A stretch of DNA of 64,000 nt from Synechococcus sp. WH 7805 (GTDB lineage Bacteria; Cyanobacteriota; Cyanobacteriia; PCC-6307; Cyanobiaceae). The stretch lies in NCBI RefSeq assembly GCF_000153285.1, contig NZ_CH724168.1, positions 889,854-953,853 on the forward strand, given 5' to 3'. The notes beneath the pieces are model-generated. The model saw only the letters and a list, made by a program, of their open reading frames with translations, had not been told where the DNA came from and searched no databases. The position numbers and the translations under genes are program-made. Positions 24,738-33,836 of this stretch are shown piece by piece (within the stretch, counting starts at the first letter, position 1; each line of letters begins with the position of its first letter).

Positions 24738-25651
24738 GAACGATTGGGCTTGGCCACGTGAGGAAGACCCCAGCCCAGTTTGTTGCGCAGCACCTGGAAG
24801 AACTCATGGTCTGTCAGGCGCACAAACCGAACGGGATGGTCGCTGCGCCGGATCAGCACCCGGTCTTCAGGCCACACATAACAGCCCGCACTGCCGTCCA
24901 CCACCATCATCAGCCGTTCCGGCGTGGCGGGAAACACGGTCACAGGTTCCTGGTCGCTGAACACCAGAGCTCTTGAGGCCAGCGAGTGAGGCGCGATCGG
25001 CGTCAGCTGCAGCACCGGACAATCGGGTGTGATCACCGGTCCTCCAGCGCTGAGGGCATAAGCCGTGGATCCGGTGGGTGTGGAGAGAATGACGCCATCC
25101 GCAGAAATATCCACCGGTGCGTGGCGGCCGATGGCGATCTCGAAGTGACACATGCTCGTGAGTGGTTCACGGTGCAGAGCCATTTCGTTGAGCGACAGAG
25201 CCTCCCAGCGGCGTTGATCGCCGCGCATCACGCTCACCACCAGATTGGCACGCTCCTCAATCGTCCACTGCTCCGTGAGCACCTGATCCAAGGCCCGATC
25301 CAGGTCATCGAGGTAAGCCTCGGCCAAAAAGCCGAGATGGCCCGTGTTGATCGTGAGAATCGGCACACCCACCGGCGCTGTCTGACGCGCGGCCGAGAGC
25401 ACCGTGCCATCTCCCCCCAGCACGATCGCCAGGGCCATCGACGGATCAAAGCCTTCGGGAACACAGGCGTTGTATCCGAGCATGCGCAGGTGCTGGTCGG
25501 GATTGGCAAAGCCCACCATCCCTCCGGAGCTACTCACTCTCACCACCTCGTGGCCGCCGCGCTCCAGGCGAGCCTGAATGGTGATGGCGATCTCAACCGC
25601 CAGAGGCTTGCCATCGTTGACGATCAGTCCGACCCGGGGCACCGATCGCAT
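24734..25651 (-). CDS. nadK: NAD kinase
   Basis: ATP-dependent phosphorylation of NAD to NADP. 305 aa from the ATG at 25651, preferred over an upstream in-frame start that would only add MLCCCL before the normal beginning [15 protein letters not shown]. The nucleotide-binding [11 protein letters not shown] motif, the SLNEMALHR segment and the Gly-rich [20 protein letters not shown] block are all intact. First gene of the nadK/response regulator/DUF192 operon, overlapping the next gene by four bases. Confidence 0.95.
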   Translation of the reverse strand: MRSVPRVGLIVNDGKPLAVEIAITIQARLERGGHEVVRVSSSGGMVGFANPDQHLRMLGYNACVPEGFDPSMALAIVLGGDGTVLSAARQTAPVGVPILTINTGHLGFLAEAYLDDLDRALDQVLTEQWTIEERANLVVSVMRGDQRRWEALSLNEMALHREPLTSMCHFEIAIGRHAPVDISADGVILSTPTGSTAYALSAGGPVITPDCPVLQLTPIAPHSLASRALVFSDQEPVTVFPATPERLMMVVDGSAGCYVWPEDRVLIRRSDHPVRFVRLTDHEFFQVLRNKLGWGLPHVAKPNRS

Positions 25652-25717
25652 CAAGCAACAGCACAACAAGTTTATGAGAAAGCTCAGCTGAATGGCCCTC
25701 GGTTGGATCTTTGTTGA

Positions 25718-27361
25718 TCAGCGACGGCTGGAGCGAAGCAGGGACACGATCAACCAGAGACCGAAGAGCGTGGCGCCGATAAACAAGCCCTCGCTCACAT
25801 TGCGCAGCAATTGCTGCTGAGCGAGCGTCGCCATCAGCGTGGCGCTGAGCAGCAGTGCGGCCACCAGAATCGCCAGCGACACCCGCTGCGACAGTCGCTC
25901 CAGCGTGGCGCGCAACGACTCCAGCCCCTCAAGCTGCAGGGCAAACACGAGCTCATCACTGCTAAAACGCCGCAGCAGCTGACTGAATTGACGCGGCGCT
26001 TCAAGGGAGAAATTGCGCAGATCCAGGCCGAACTGCATCAAACGCTCCTGCGGCAACATCACCGAGCGCGCCAGCAATTGAGCCACCAGGGGCTGCATTT
26101 CTCCGGTGAAACTGAACGCAGGGTTGAGCGAGCAGCCCACACCTTCCAAATTGGTGACCGACTTCACAAACAGCCCAAGCGTTCCGGGCACGCGCAGACC
26201 AGTGCGGTTGGCCAACTGCAGAAGATCGGCCAAAAACAGAGCGAAATTCAGCTCTTCCAAGGGTTTGGAGAAACTGCTGGCAATCAACGCATCCAACTGG
26301 CGTTGGAGCTGTTGCCGGTCAACCTTTATCCCGCGGGCTGCTGGAGCGATCTGTTCCAGCAGATCGGTGGCCCTGGCACCATCCTGATTGATCAGCGCCA
26401 GCACCAGATCCAGCAGATTGCTGCGGGTGCGCGGGTCGAACACGCCGACCATGCCGGCATCGAGCAGCACCACGCTGCCATCGCTCAACACCTTCAGATT
26501 CCCCGGGTGGGGATCAGCATGGAAAAAACCCTCCACGAAGTACTGCTCCACAAAGGCACCCAGAAGCGCCGTGGTGGTGGCACCAACCCCCGGACCCTGG
26601 CTGAGGGAGAGCCGCGCTTGGTCCGTGAGGATGGCGTCCCCTTCAATCCACTCCAACACCAGCACCCGCTGACCGGAGAGGTTCTGCACCACCTGGGGCA
26701 ACCGCAGCTGCCCCTCAGGAACAAATGAAGAGGCCTCCAGACAGCGCTCCAAACGGAGAGTGTTCTGAGCTTCGATGCGGAAATCCAATTCTCGGCCCAG
26801 GGCATCAAGCACCTGGTCAGCCAGCCCGATGAAGTCGTACTGGCTGCCCAACGCCGTGGCTGAGGCCAGGGCCGCAATCTTGCGCAGCAGACGGCCGTCC
26901 TCAGCCACCTGGACCTCGATGCCTGGCCGCAGCACCTTCACGGCCACCGGCACCCCGTCCTGCAAGGAGGCCCGGTACACCTGTCCCACACTGCCAGCTG
27001 CAATCGGATCGTGGTCGAACGTGCGGAAGGCCTGCGTGACCTCGCTGTTCAGCTGCTCTTCCAGTTGGGGACGCACCTTCTCCCAGGGCACTGGCGGCAC
27101 GTTGGCCTGCAGCTCACTGAGGGCCTCGATATAGGCCTCACCGAGCAGGTCCGGGCGCGTGCTGAGCAACTGGCCCAGCTTCACGTAAACCGGTCCCAGC
27201 TCCGTGAGGATGTTGCACAGCACCGATGGCAGGGGAAGCCTGGTCTCCTCGGCATCACCACGACGCAGAAGCTGGGAGAGAAACGCCCATTCATGCTTCG
27301 AGAGAACCTGAACGATCTCCAGGGCTCGCGCGGAGCCATCGAACACCGAAAGCACAGACAC
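25718..27361 (-). CDS. ABC1/UbiB-family atypical protein kinase
   Basis: 547 aa. The ABC1 family hallmark KxGQ is present (YVKLGQLLSTRPDLL), followed by the Ala-rich nucleotide loop region (PIAAGSVGQVYRA), the VAVKVLRPG lysine strand, EWIEGDAI, the catalytic FHADPHPGNL and the metal-binding LLDAGMVG. Two C-terminal hydrophobic helices end the protein (about 495-515 and 520-540), as in UbiB. Cyanobacterial and plastid members are tied to prenylquinone and plastoquinone/tocopherol metabolism; the substrate of this copy cannot be said. Start taken at the first ATG. Confidence 0.9.
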   Translation of the reverse strand: MSVLSVFDGSARALEIVQVLSKHEWAFLSQLLRRGDAEETRLPLPSVLCNILTELGPVYVKLGQLLSTRPDLLGEAYIEALSELQANVPPVPWEKVRPQLEEQLNSEVTQAFRTFDHDPIAAGSVGQVYRASLQDGVPVAVKVLRPGIEVQVAEDGRLLRKIAALASATALGSQYDFIGLADQVLDALGRELDFRIEAQNTLRLERCLEASSFVPEGQLRLPQVVQNLSGQRVLVLEWIEGDAILTDQARLSLSQGPGVGATTTALLGAFVEQYFVEGFFHADPHPGNLKVLSDGSVVLLDAGMVGVFDPRTRSNLLDLVLALINQDGARATDLLEQIAPAARGIKVDRQQLQRQLDALIASSFSKPLEELNFALFLADLLQLANRTGLRVPGTLGLFVKSVTNLEGVGCSLNPAFSFTGEMQPLVAQLLARSVMLPQERLMQFGLDLRNFSLEAPRQFSQLLRRFSSDELVFALQLEGLESLRATLERLSQRVSLAILVAALLLSATLMATLAQQQLLRNVSEGLFIGATLFGLWLIVSLLRSSRR

Positions 27362-27459
27362 CGCTCAAGCCGAATCACATCTCACTGGATCATGGAGAGA
27401 GCGCAGAGATCGGGCATCACTCTTCCCCGAAACGCGCCCGCAAAGGATCAGCCCTGCCC

Positions 27460-28467
27460 TCAGAACTGCTCGAGGAAGCGCAGATCGCTGGTGTAGAGCC
27501 GGCGGATGTCGTCAATGCCATGGCGGACCATGCAAAAACGTTCCACGCCAAGACCAGCGGCAAAACCACTCCAGCGCTCAGGATCGAGCCCCAGGCCTTC
27601 GAGCACCGCAGGGTCCACCATCCCGCAACCCATCACTTCAAGCCAGCGACCCCGCCACTGCACATCGACCTCAGCGGAAGGCTCTGTGAACGGGAAATAA
27701 CTGGCGCGGAAACGCACCGGCAGATCTCCGAAAAAGGCCTTGAGGAAGGCCATCACCGTGCCGCGCAGGTGACTGAAATCCAAGCCTTCATCGATGGCCA
27801 GCACCTCCACCTGGTGGAACACCGGGGAATGGGTGGCGTCCACGGCATCCCGGCGATACACGCGGCCGGGGGCCACGATGCGCACCGGCGGTGGATTGCT
27901 TTCCAGATGCCGGATCTGCACCGGTGAGGTGTGCGTACGCAACAGCAGGTTGTCTTTCAGATAAAAGGTGTCCTGCATGTCCCGGGCCGGGTGCTCCGGG
28001 GGAATGTTGAGGGCGGTGAAATTGTGATGGTCGGTCTCCACCTCGGGCCCCTCCTCCACCTGATAACCAAGACCACAGAACAGATCAACGATCTCCTCGG
28101 TGGTGCTGATCAAGGGGTGGCGATGCCCCATGGGAACGCCTACCGGAGGAGCGGTGACATCCAGAGTCTCCGCTGCGATGCGAGCCTCCATCGCGGCCTG
28201 TTTCACGGCCAGGAGGCGCTCTCCCAGGAGCGTCTGCACCTGAGTTTTCAAAACATTGGCGCGCTGCCCTACCAGCGGCCGCTCGTTGCCGGGCAACTTA
28301 CCCATGGATCCGAGAACGCCGGAGAGACGGCCTTTCTTTCCAAGCAATCCAACCCGCAACTGCTCGAGGGCATCGGCATCGGCAGCGGCGGCGATGGCTT
28401 CAGCCGCTTCGGCCTCAAGGGCCTCCAGCTGATCGGTGAGCTGCTGCAGGGTGACGGTGGCGCTCAC
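27460..28467 (-). CDS. pheS: Phenylalanyl-tRNA synthetase alpha subunit
   Basis: 335 aa, class II aminoacyl-tRNA synthetase catalytic subunit, working as an alpha2-beta2 tetramer with PheT (not in this window). An N-terminal coiled-coil tRNA-binding arm occupies about residues 1-90. The catalytic core shows [12 protein letters not shown], motif 2 around [20 protein letters not shown] and motif 3 near the C-terminus ([21 protein letters not shown] in part). Length is normal. Divergent from surE. Confidence 0.96.
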   Translation of the reverse strand: MSATVTLQQLTDQLEALEAEAAEAIAAAADADALEQLRVGLLGKKGRLSGVLGSMGKLPGNERPLVGQRANVLKTQVQTLLGERLLAVKQAAMEARIAAETLDVTAPPVGVPMGHRHPLISTTEEIVDLFCGLGYQVEEGPEVETDHHNFTALNIPPEHPARDMQDTFYLKDNLLLRTHTSPVQIRHLESNPPPVRIVAPGRVYRRDAVDATHSPVFHQVEVLAIDEGLDFSHLRGTVMAFLKAFFGDLPVRFRASYFPFTEPSAEVDVQWRGRWLEVMGCGMVDPAVLEGLGLDPERWSGFAAGLGVERFCMVRHGIDDIRRLYTSDLRFLEQF

Positions 28468-28538
28468 GGCTTTGACAAGACGACAGCTGACTGTAAGCAG
28501 TGATCACGACTAGGTTCGCCCCATCGGCGTTTGATTCC

Positions 28539-29348
28539 ATGGCCCCCTTGCGGATCTTGATCAGCAATGACGACGGGGTATTTGCCGACGGCATCCGCGC
28601 TCTGGCGGCTGCCGCTGCCGCGGCAGGGCATCAGGTGACCGTGGTTTGCCCCGACCGCGAGCGATCCGCCACCGGCCATGGCCTCACCCTCCAAACCCCG
28701 ATTCGAGCCGAAAAAGCCGACAGCCTGTTTGATGCGGGGATCACTGCTTGGGCCTGCAGCGGCACACCAGCCGACTGCATGAAATTGGCCCTGTTTGAGC
28801 TGATGGACGAAGCGCCGGACCTGGTGCTGTCCGGCATCAACCATGGCCCGAATCTGGGGACGGATGTGTTCTGCTCCGGCACCGTGGCCGCTGCGATGGA
28901 AGGAACCCTCGAGGGGTTGCCATCGATGGCCATCAGCAGTGCCTGTTTCCAGTGGCGCGACTTCCAGGGTGCCGCCGCCCTGGCGGTGGACGTGGCTACA
29001 GCTGCTCTGAAGGACCAATGGCCCGAGAATCTGCTCCTCAATTTGAACATCCCCCCCTGCCGGCCAGAAGTGATGGGCCCTCTGCGCTGGACGCGCCTCT
29101 CAATCCGTCGGTACGACGAGCAGTTCAGCCCACGAAAGGATCCTCGTGGCCGCACCTATTACTGGCTGGCGGGCGAAGTCGTGGAAGACCTGGAGTCGGG
29201 CGGGGATGGTCCGAGGGACTGGCCAACGGATGTGGCCCAGATCGAAGCCAACAGCCCCTCACTCACCCCCATCCAACCAGAGTTGTTCTGGCGTGGTCCC
29301 CTCGGAGGTCTTCCACGATTGGACCTCAATGGTCAACGCGTTCGATAG
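28539..29348 (+). CDS. surE: 5'/3'-nucleotidase SurE
   Basis: 269 aa from the ATG at 28539, which places the family's diagnostic opening ([13 protein letters not shown]) at the N-terminus; upstream in-frame codons are in the pheS divergent promoter. SurE dephosphorylates nucleoside monophosphates with a divalent metal held by the Asp-Asp of SNDDG. Further motifs are [25 protein letters not shown] and [19 protein letters not shown]. The last 16 bases overlap the convergent DUF3611 gene. Confidence 0.94.
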   Translation: MAPLRILISNDDGVFADGIRALAAAAAAAGHQVTVVCPDRERSATGHGLTLQTPIRAEKADSLFDAGITAWACSGTPADCMKLALFELMDEAPDLVLSGINHGPNLGTDVFCSGTVAAAMEGTLEGLPSMAISSACFQWRDFQGAAALAVDVATAALKDQWPENLLLNLNIPPCRPEVMGPLRWTRLSIRRYDEQFSPRKDPRGRTYYWLAGEVVEDLESGGDGPRDWPTDVAQIEANSPSLTPIQPELFWRGPLGGLPRLDLNGQRVR

Positions 29349-29893
29349 ATCCTCTGCAGCAGCCAGAGCGAAAACAGCAATCCGATCAGGTGGGCGAACA
29401 GCACCTGCGTGTTGCTCAAAACGGAGAGCATCTCCAGCGAGGTGATTGCCAAGTTCTCAGCAGCACCCTGGCTACCGATCGCAATTCCTGGAGTCTGCGA
29501 CGAGGCTTGCACGAACAGGGCTCCTGCCAGCGACTGATAGCCAACCGCCGCCAACACCAGTCCGAGGAGATCGGCAAAGATGCCTCGCTTGATCAGACGA
29601 CTGGCTTCTGAGCGACTCGGACGCACACCGCTGTCGAGCGCACGCCCCAAGCGCACGATCAGCCAGCCCTGCCAGAGGCTGAAGAGCAACACAAAGAACG
29701 ACAGGGTGGTCAGGGACAGTCCCGGACTCAGTCCCACTGCACGATCTGCATTCCGGGAGAGGCTGCCGCCGATGTTGTTGAAGAGCAGCACCCCGACCAC
29801 CACCACACCGAGGACGGTCTGGATCCAGAAGCGAATCCATGCCGTCCGCTTCAGGCCAAGGGCCAGCAGCTGGAAATCGAGCCGGTCGGCCAT
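29333..29893 (-). CDS. DUF3611 (Tic21-like) membrane protein
   Basis: 186 aa with four transmembrane helices (about residues 22-42, 62-82, 107-130 and 160-180). Matches the DUF3611 family of cyanobacteria and plastids, whose plant member TIC21/PIC1 is in the inner envelope and has been linked to protein import or iron transport. The exact role in cyanobacteria is unsettled. The 3' end overlaps surE; the gene is divergent from ribF. Confidence 0.8.
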   Translation of the reverse strand: MADRLDFQLLALGLKRTAWIRFWIQTVLGVVVVGVLLFNNIGGSLSRNADRAVGLSPGLSLTTLSFFVLLFSLWQGWLIVRLGRALDSGVRPSRSEASRLIKRGIFADLLGLVLAAVGYQSLAGALFVQASSQTPGIAIGSQGAAENLAITSLEMLSVLSNTQVLFAHLIGLLFSLWLLQRIYRTR

Positions 29894-29940
29894 GCGGGCT
29901 TGGTCGTCTGTCGTCCAAACTTGCCACTAACCACCGCACT

Positions 29941-30879
29941 GTGCACGGCCCGTTGATCCCCCTCTGCTCACCTCAGCAGGCCCGCACGCCCACTGCGCTA
30001 GCCCTGGGCAGTTTTGATGGTCTCCATGCCGGGCACCGGCGTGTAATCAAGGCCATCACCACGGATCCTGAAGGCGGCCATCCCACCGTGGTGAGTTTCT
30101 GGCCCCACCCCAGGGAGGTTTTGCACGGAGAGCCTCGCCTACGCCTCGATCTCCCGGATGAAAAACTGCATTTGCTCGACCCCCTGGGGATTGATCAGCT
30201 GGTCCTGGTGCCGTTCACCAAGCAGCTGTCACAACTGAGCGCCGCCGACTTCGTGGATCAAGTGCTGCTGACCACTCTTCAGGCGCGTCACATTGCTGTT
30301 GGAGCCAACTTCCGTTTCGGCCGCGGCCGCGAGGGTGACACCACCACACTGGCGCGTCTGGCCTCAGCAGCTGGAGTCAAGGTCAGCGTCGTGCCGATCC
30401 TGGAAGACGGGGAAGGGAGGATGAGCAGCAGCCGCATCCGCGCGGCGCTCAGCGCGGGAGAGCTGAACAGAGCTGCCACCCTGCTGGGCCGTGCCTATCA
30501 CTTTCAAGGAGAGGTGGTGCGCGGGCGAGGGCTGGGGCGTGGTCTGGGATGGCCGACAGCCAATCTGCAGGTGGATGGCCGCAAATTCCTGCCCGGGCTT
30601 GGGGTGTACGCGGCCTGGGCTTGGGTGGATGGCAACGGCACGCGGCTGCCAGCGGTGATGAATCTCGGACCTCAACCCACTGTGGATCCCGGGTCCCCCT
30701 CAGCCGTTGAGGTGCATCTTCTCGATGTGGAGAAGGAGCTCGTGGGCCGCACGATCAGAGTGGAACCGGTGCGGCGTCTCCGCGGCCAAAAGCGTTTTGC
30801 TGGGCTCGAGGAGCTCAGCAATCAGATCAAACGTGATGCCGATGCAGCCAGAGAAACGCTCAGGGCTCAGGCCGGGTAG
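29941..30879 (+). CDS. ribF: Bifunctional riboflavin kinase/FAD synthetase
   Basis: Makes FMN, then FAD, from riboflavin. GTG at 29941 is chosen (312 aa): it gives the usual length, while the longer frame would read back through the start of the divergent DUF3611 gene. The N-terminal FAD synthetase domain has LGSFDGLHAGHRRVI and a later FRFGRGREGDTTTL; the ISSSRIR-like motif appears as MSSSRIRAAL. The C-terminal riboflavin kinase domain has GRGLGRGLGWPTANL and the PAVMNLGPQPT block. Confidence 0.93.
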   Translation: MHGPLIPLCSPQQARTPTALALGSFDGLHAGHRRVIKAITTDPEGGHPTVVSFWPHPREVLHGEPRLRLDLPDEKLHLLDPLGIDQLVLVPFTKQLSQLSAADFVDQVLLTTLQARHIAVGANFRFGRGREGDTTTLARLASAAGVKVSVVPILEDGEGRMSSSRIRAALSAGELNRAATLLGRAYHFQGEVVRGRGLGRGLGWPTANLQVDGRKFLPGLGVYAAWAWVDGNGTRLPAVMNLGPQPTVDPGSPSAVEVHLLDVEKELVGRTIRVEPVRRLRGQKRFAGLEELSNQIKRDADAARETLRAQAG

Positions 30880-30995
30880 GCGTTGGCCAAACCCCAGACA
30901 ATGAAGACGCCGATTCCTCCAAGCAAAATGATTCCCCACACCAGCACGTGCATTGTGCTGTCAGATCCGCCGTTCTCCATCGCCGCGTTAGGCAT
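30867..30995 (-). CDS. 42-aa single-helix membrane protein
   Basis: ATG at 30995, stop at 30867-30869; Met6 (30980) is an alternative. A polar, Asn/Gly/Ser-rich start (MPNAAMENGGSDST) leads into one strongly hydrophobic Gly/Ile-rich helix of about 22 residues and a short NAYPA tail. It lies antisense between ribF and thiE and overlaps the 3' end of ribF by 13 bases. The coherent amphiphile layout and fit to the only gap support a real gene; no family was recognised. Confidence 0.5.
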   Translation of the reverse strand: MPNAAMENGGSDSTMHVLVWGIILLGGIGVFIVWGLANAYPA

Positions 30996-31015
30996 GAGAT
31001 CCTGCCTAGAGTGCC

Positions 31016-32077
31016 ATGGAATCGATGCCTGTCGCCCCCAGCACTGATCCCCGTGTGGCGAGGCTGATCGATGCCAACCTCGATCGAGCCCGTGAGGGAC
31101 TGCGCGTGATCGAAGACTGGTGTCGGTTCGGTCTCGATCGTCATGACCTTGTTGTGCCGCTCAAGGACTGGCGGCAACAGCTCGGCCAGCTGCATGACGA
31201 CGCTTACCGACAGGCCCGGTCCACCGCCACTGACACCGCGGCAGGGTTGGGCCATCCGGCCCAAAACAGCCGCACCAACAGCGTCGCCATCGTGAAGGCC
31301 AATGCCAGCCGCGTGCAAGAAGCACTTCGGGTGATTGAGGAATTCACCCGCACGGCTGATGCCGTTCTTGCCCAAACGGCAGCCGAAGTGCGCTATTCGC
31401 TTTACGACCATGAGGTGCGAATTCTTGAAGCCTGCGGACACAACCGCCGCAAGCAACAGCTGGAGGAGGCCAAGCTTTGCCTAATCACAGATCCAAGTAC
31501 CGACGACGACAGCGGACGGCTTGTCCGCCACGTCAACGCGGCCCTGGATTCAGGCGTCACTCTGGTTCAGTACCGACGCAAGCATGGATCCGATGGGCTG
31601 CGGCTGCAAGAAGCAAAGCAGCTGGCGGAGCTCTGCCAATCGCATCACGCTCTGTTCATCGTGAATGACCGAATCGATCTCGCCCTGCTCGTGAATGCCG
31701 ACGGTGTTCATCTCGGTCAGGAGGATCTGCCCCACAACGAGGCCCGTCGTCTCCTCGGCAGCGAGAAGCTGATCGGACGCAGCACCCACGCGCTGGGGCA
31801 GCTTCAAGAGGCGCAACAGGCAGGGGCGGATTATGCAGGCGTGGGGCCGGTGTTCGCCACAGCCACCAAAGCCGATCGGCAACCCGCCGGACTGAACTGG
31901 GTGAAGGAAGCCTGCGCAGCAGCTCACATTCCCTGGTTCGCCATCGGTGGCATCACAGCCACAACCTTGCCCCAGGTGCGTGAGGCCGGCGCCAGCCGGG
32001 TGGCCGTGGTGAGCGCGATCATGGCGTCCGACGATCCAGCACTCGCCAGCCGGCAGCTGCTGGACTTGCTTCTTTAG
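31016..32077 (+). CDS. thiE: Thiamine-phosphate synthase with N-terminal extension
   Basis: 353 aa. The C-terminal 210 residues are ThiE proper, which joins HMP-PP and thiazole phosphate: QYRRKHGSDG, FIVNDRIDLAL, GVHLGQEDLP, IGRSTHALGQL, YAGVGPVFATATK and FAIGGITATT are in order. The first 140 residues are an alpha-helical extension (LIDANLDRAREGLRVIEDW, VKANASRVQEALRVIEEF) typical of cyanobacterial ThiE, with two internally similar halves. Met4 (31025) could also start. thiS follows by 14 bases, forming a thiamine operon. No TPP riboswitch was recognised upstream. Confidence 0.94.
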   Translation: MESMPVAPSTDPRVARLIDANLDRAREGLRVIEDWCRFGLDRHDLVVPLKDWRQQLGQLHDDAYRQARSTATDTAAGLGHPAQNSRTNSVAIVKANASRVQEALRVIEEFTRTADAVLAQTAAEVRYSLYDHEVRILEACGHNRRKQQLEEAKLCLITDPSTDDDSGRLVRHVNAALDSGVTLVQYRRKHGSDGLRLQEAKQLAELCQSHHALFIVNDRIDLALLVNADGVHLGQEDLPHNEARRLLGSEKLIGRSTHALGQLQEAQQAGADYAGVGPVFATATKADRQPAGLNWVKEACAAAHIPWFAIGGITATTLPQVREAGASRVAVVSAIMASDDPALASRQLLDLLL

Positions 32078-32091
32078 ACCGTCGATTCAAC

Positions 32092-32298
32092 ATGCAACTC
32101 ACCGTCAATGGAGAAGCACGTCAAATCGACGGAGGCCTCACCCATCTGGATCAAGTAATTGACGCCCTTGGCCATCACCCCAGGCTGGTTGTCGTTGAAT
32201 TCAACGGTTTGATCCTCACCCCCGAACGCTGGGGGAACCAGCCGGTTCAAGAAGGTGACAGCCTTGAGATCGTCACCATTGTTGGTGGTGGTTCCTAG
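32092..32298 (+). CDS. thiS: Sulfur-carrier protein ThiS
   Basis: 68 aa, ubiquitin-fold sulfur carrier for the thiazole ring. The opening beta hairpin (MQLTVNGEARQID), the VVEFNGLILTPERW segment and the EGDSLEIVTIVGGG end identify it. The C-terminus reads GGGS rather than ending in the Gly-Gly needed for adenylation, so one Ser (at least) follows the canonical pair. Directly downstream of thiE. Confidence 0.9.
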   Translation: MQLTVNGEARQIDGGLTHLDQVIDALGHHPRLVVVEFNGLILTPERWGNQPVQEGDSLEIVTIVGGGS

Positions 32299-32326
32299 GA
32301 TCACCTCAGTTTTTTACGTCGTTTTG

Positions 32327-33298
32327 GCCCATTCGCCGAATCGCCTCACCAACCGAGCGATCCACCGCTGGCTATCAGGCTTGATGGTGCCAGTGCTGCT
32401 GGTGGGTCTTCTCTTAATCCATCCCCTTCCCAGTGATGCGGCCCGTGGTGGCCGGATCGGAGGCGGCAGCTTCAGGGCACCAAGCATGCCCCGGAGCGGC
32501 GGCTACGGCGGTGGAGTCAGGAGGGGCTACAACGGCGGCTACAACAGAGGCTTTGGCGGCGGTTTCGGCTTCCCCTTCATCATTCCAATCTTCGGCTTCG
32601 GCGGCGGCGGACTGCTTGGATTCCTCGTTTTGATGGCCATCGTCGGGGTGCTGGTGAATGCATTCCGTGGAGCCGGAAACCGTCCCGCTATCGGCGGTGG
32701 AGTTGGTGGATATGACAGCCCTCGGGAAATTCCTATGGGTCCTGTGTCGCTGCTTCAACTGCAGATCGGCCTACTTGCAAGTGCCAAGGATCTTCAATCT
32801 GATTTACGTGCCCTCGCCTCATCCGCCGACACCAGCTCTCCAGCCGGACTTCAGCGGGTGCTTCAGGACACCACGCTGGCCCTTCTGCGCCAGCCTGATC
32901 TTTGGGTTTACGCCAATGCCGAATCGGGCAGCGTTCCCTTCAACGCAGCTGAATCAACCTTCAACCGCCTGTCCATGACAGAGCGCAGCAAGCTGCGTGA
33001 AGAGCTCACCACCAATGTGGGCGGGGTTCGATCCAACAGCGAGGACACCGCCAGCCGTGGCGATGCTGATGCGACCAATGAATTCATTGTGGTCACGCTC
33101 CTGGTGGCCAGCCGTCGATCAGTGAATCTCAAACAGGCCGACAACGGTGAAGACCTGCGAGAGTCCTTGCGCATCCTCGGTTCCACGGCTTCCAGTGATC
33201 TCATCGCTCTCGAAGTGATCTGGCAGCCCGATGGCGCTGGTGATGTTCTCAGCGCTGATGAACTGGTGACGGCGTATCCCAACCTTCAACACCTCTGA
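32327..33298 (+). CDS. DUF1517 family membrane protein
   Basis: About 323 aa from the TTG at 32327, which keeps a basic region ahead of the hydrophobic segment; ATG at 32384 is the alternative. The N-terminus is a signal or anchor helix (LMVPVLLVGLLLI) cleaved perhaps near SDAA, then a Gly/Arg/Tyr-rich low-complexity stretch and a second helix (GGGGLLGFLVLMAIVGVLV). The C-terminal 200 residues match DUF1517, found in cyanobacteria and chloroplasts (PVSLLQLQIGLLASA, TLALLRQPDLWVY). Function unknown. Confidence 0.78.
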   Translation, partial: AHSPNRLTNRAIHRWLSGLMVPVLLVGLLLIHPLPSDAARGGRIGGGSFRAPSMPRSGGYGGGVRRGYNGGYNRGFGGGFGFPFIIPIFGFGGGGLLGFLVLMAIVGVLVNAFRGAGNRPAIGGGVGGYDSPREIPMGPVSLLQLQIGLLASAKDLQSDLRALASSADTSSPAGLQRVLQDTTLALLRQPDLWVYANAESGSVPFNAAESTFNRLSMTERSKLREELTTNVGGVRSNSEDTASRGDADATNEFIVVTLLVASRRSVNLKQADNGEDLRESLRILGSTASSDLIALEVIWQPDGAGDVLSADELVTAYPNLQHL

Positions 33299-33429
33299 AG
33301 CAGGTTTAAGAAAATCTTCCACAGAATCGATGTCATCAAACGCGTAAAAAGCGGATGACATCGATAGGTTGAAATGACTACTAACGCACCAGTTCATTGG
33401 CCCCTGCATCCCGACCAGATCCACGAGTA

Positions 33430-33564
33430 ATGCAGTGGCAGACGAACGGAGAGCTTGACCGCAACGATCTTTTTGAACTGGTCCGCACGCTCAGGGACGT
33501 CGAATCACCGACCCACAGCAATGAGCTCTGGCGACTGGGGACCAAGTACGAACAAGCGTCCTAA
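33430..33564 (+). CDS. Short ORF, 44 aa, unrecognised
   Basis: Hydrophilic product with an even mix of acidic and basic residues (GELDRNDLFELVRTLRDVES in its centre), as in small soluble helical proteins. The ATG overlaps the stop of an 18-aa ORF (TAATG), which is the arrangement of translational coupling or of a single frameshift. Low confidence without conservation data. Confidence 0.35.
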   Translation: MQWQTNGELDRNDLFELVRTLRDVESPTHSNELWRLGTKYEQAS

Positions 33565-33683
33565 ATCAATTCCAGATCTTCAACCGTCCCTCTTGCCCGC
33601 TTTCGAGGCTCCAAGCACCTTGCGGTTGCTGCACTTGCTGAATGTCGGCCAGATCCCCTTCTTGGGTCAATTCCAGCGTTTTG

Positions 33684-33812
33684 ATGGAAGCCCTTCAGCG
33701 TTATGAGCAGGGTCGTCTGCCCCGTTCCCTACGTCTCTGGGTCGAAGCCACGCTGGAACTGGAACCTGAAGACTCCGTCGCAACCCTCCTGCCCCATCCG
33801 TCGACGGATTAA
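33684..33812 (+). CDS. Short ORF, 42 aa, unrecognised
   Basis: Product starts MEALQRYEQGRLPRSLRLWV and continues acidic (EATLELEPEDS), compatible with one amphipathic helix. The frame stays open upstream of the ATG, so the true start may be earlier. It ends 24 bases before the convergent larB stop codon. Confidence 0.35.
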   Translation: MEALQRYEQGRLPRSLRLWVEATLELEPEDSVATLLPHPSTD

Positions 33813-33836
33813 TTCTTCAGCATTGTCTGCCCAGGA

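Larger units (their letters stand above)
33299..33836. other. 538-base interval holding only very short ORFs
   Basis: Between DUF1517 and larB no ORF over 85 codons looks real. The interval holds an 18-codon ORF (33374-33430) whose stop overlaps the ATG of a 44-codon ORF (33430-33564), followed by a 42-codon ORF (33684-33812), all on the plus strand. These may be small genes or remains of a frameshifted gene. Confidence 0.4.

Noticed and set aside
24986-25717. 243-codon plus-strand ORF antisense to nadK
   Set aside because: Shadow of nadK: His/Arg/Gln-rich product without family resemblance, while the minus frame has all NAD kinase motifs.
33455-33706. 83-codon ORF in the DUF1517-larB gap
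   Set aside because: Out of frame with the more credible 44- and 42-codon ORFs and of low-complexity Ser/Pro composition.
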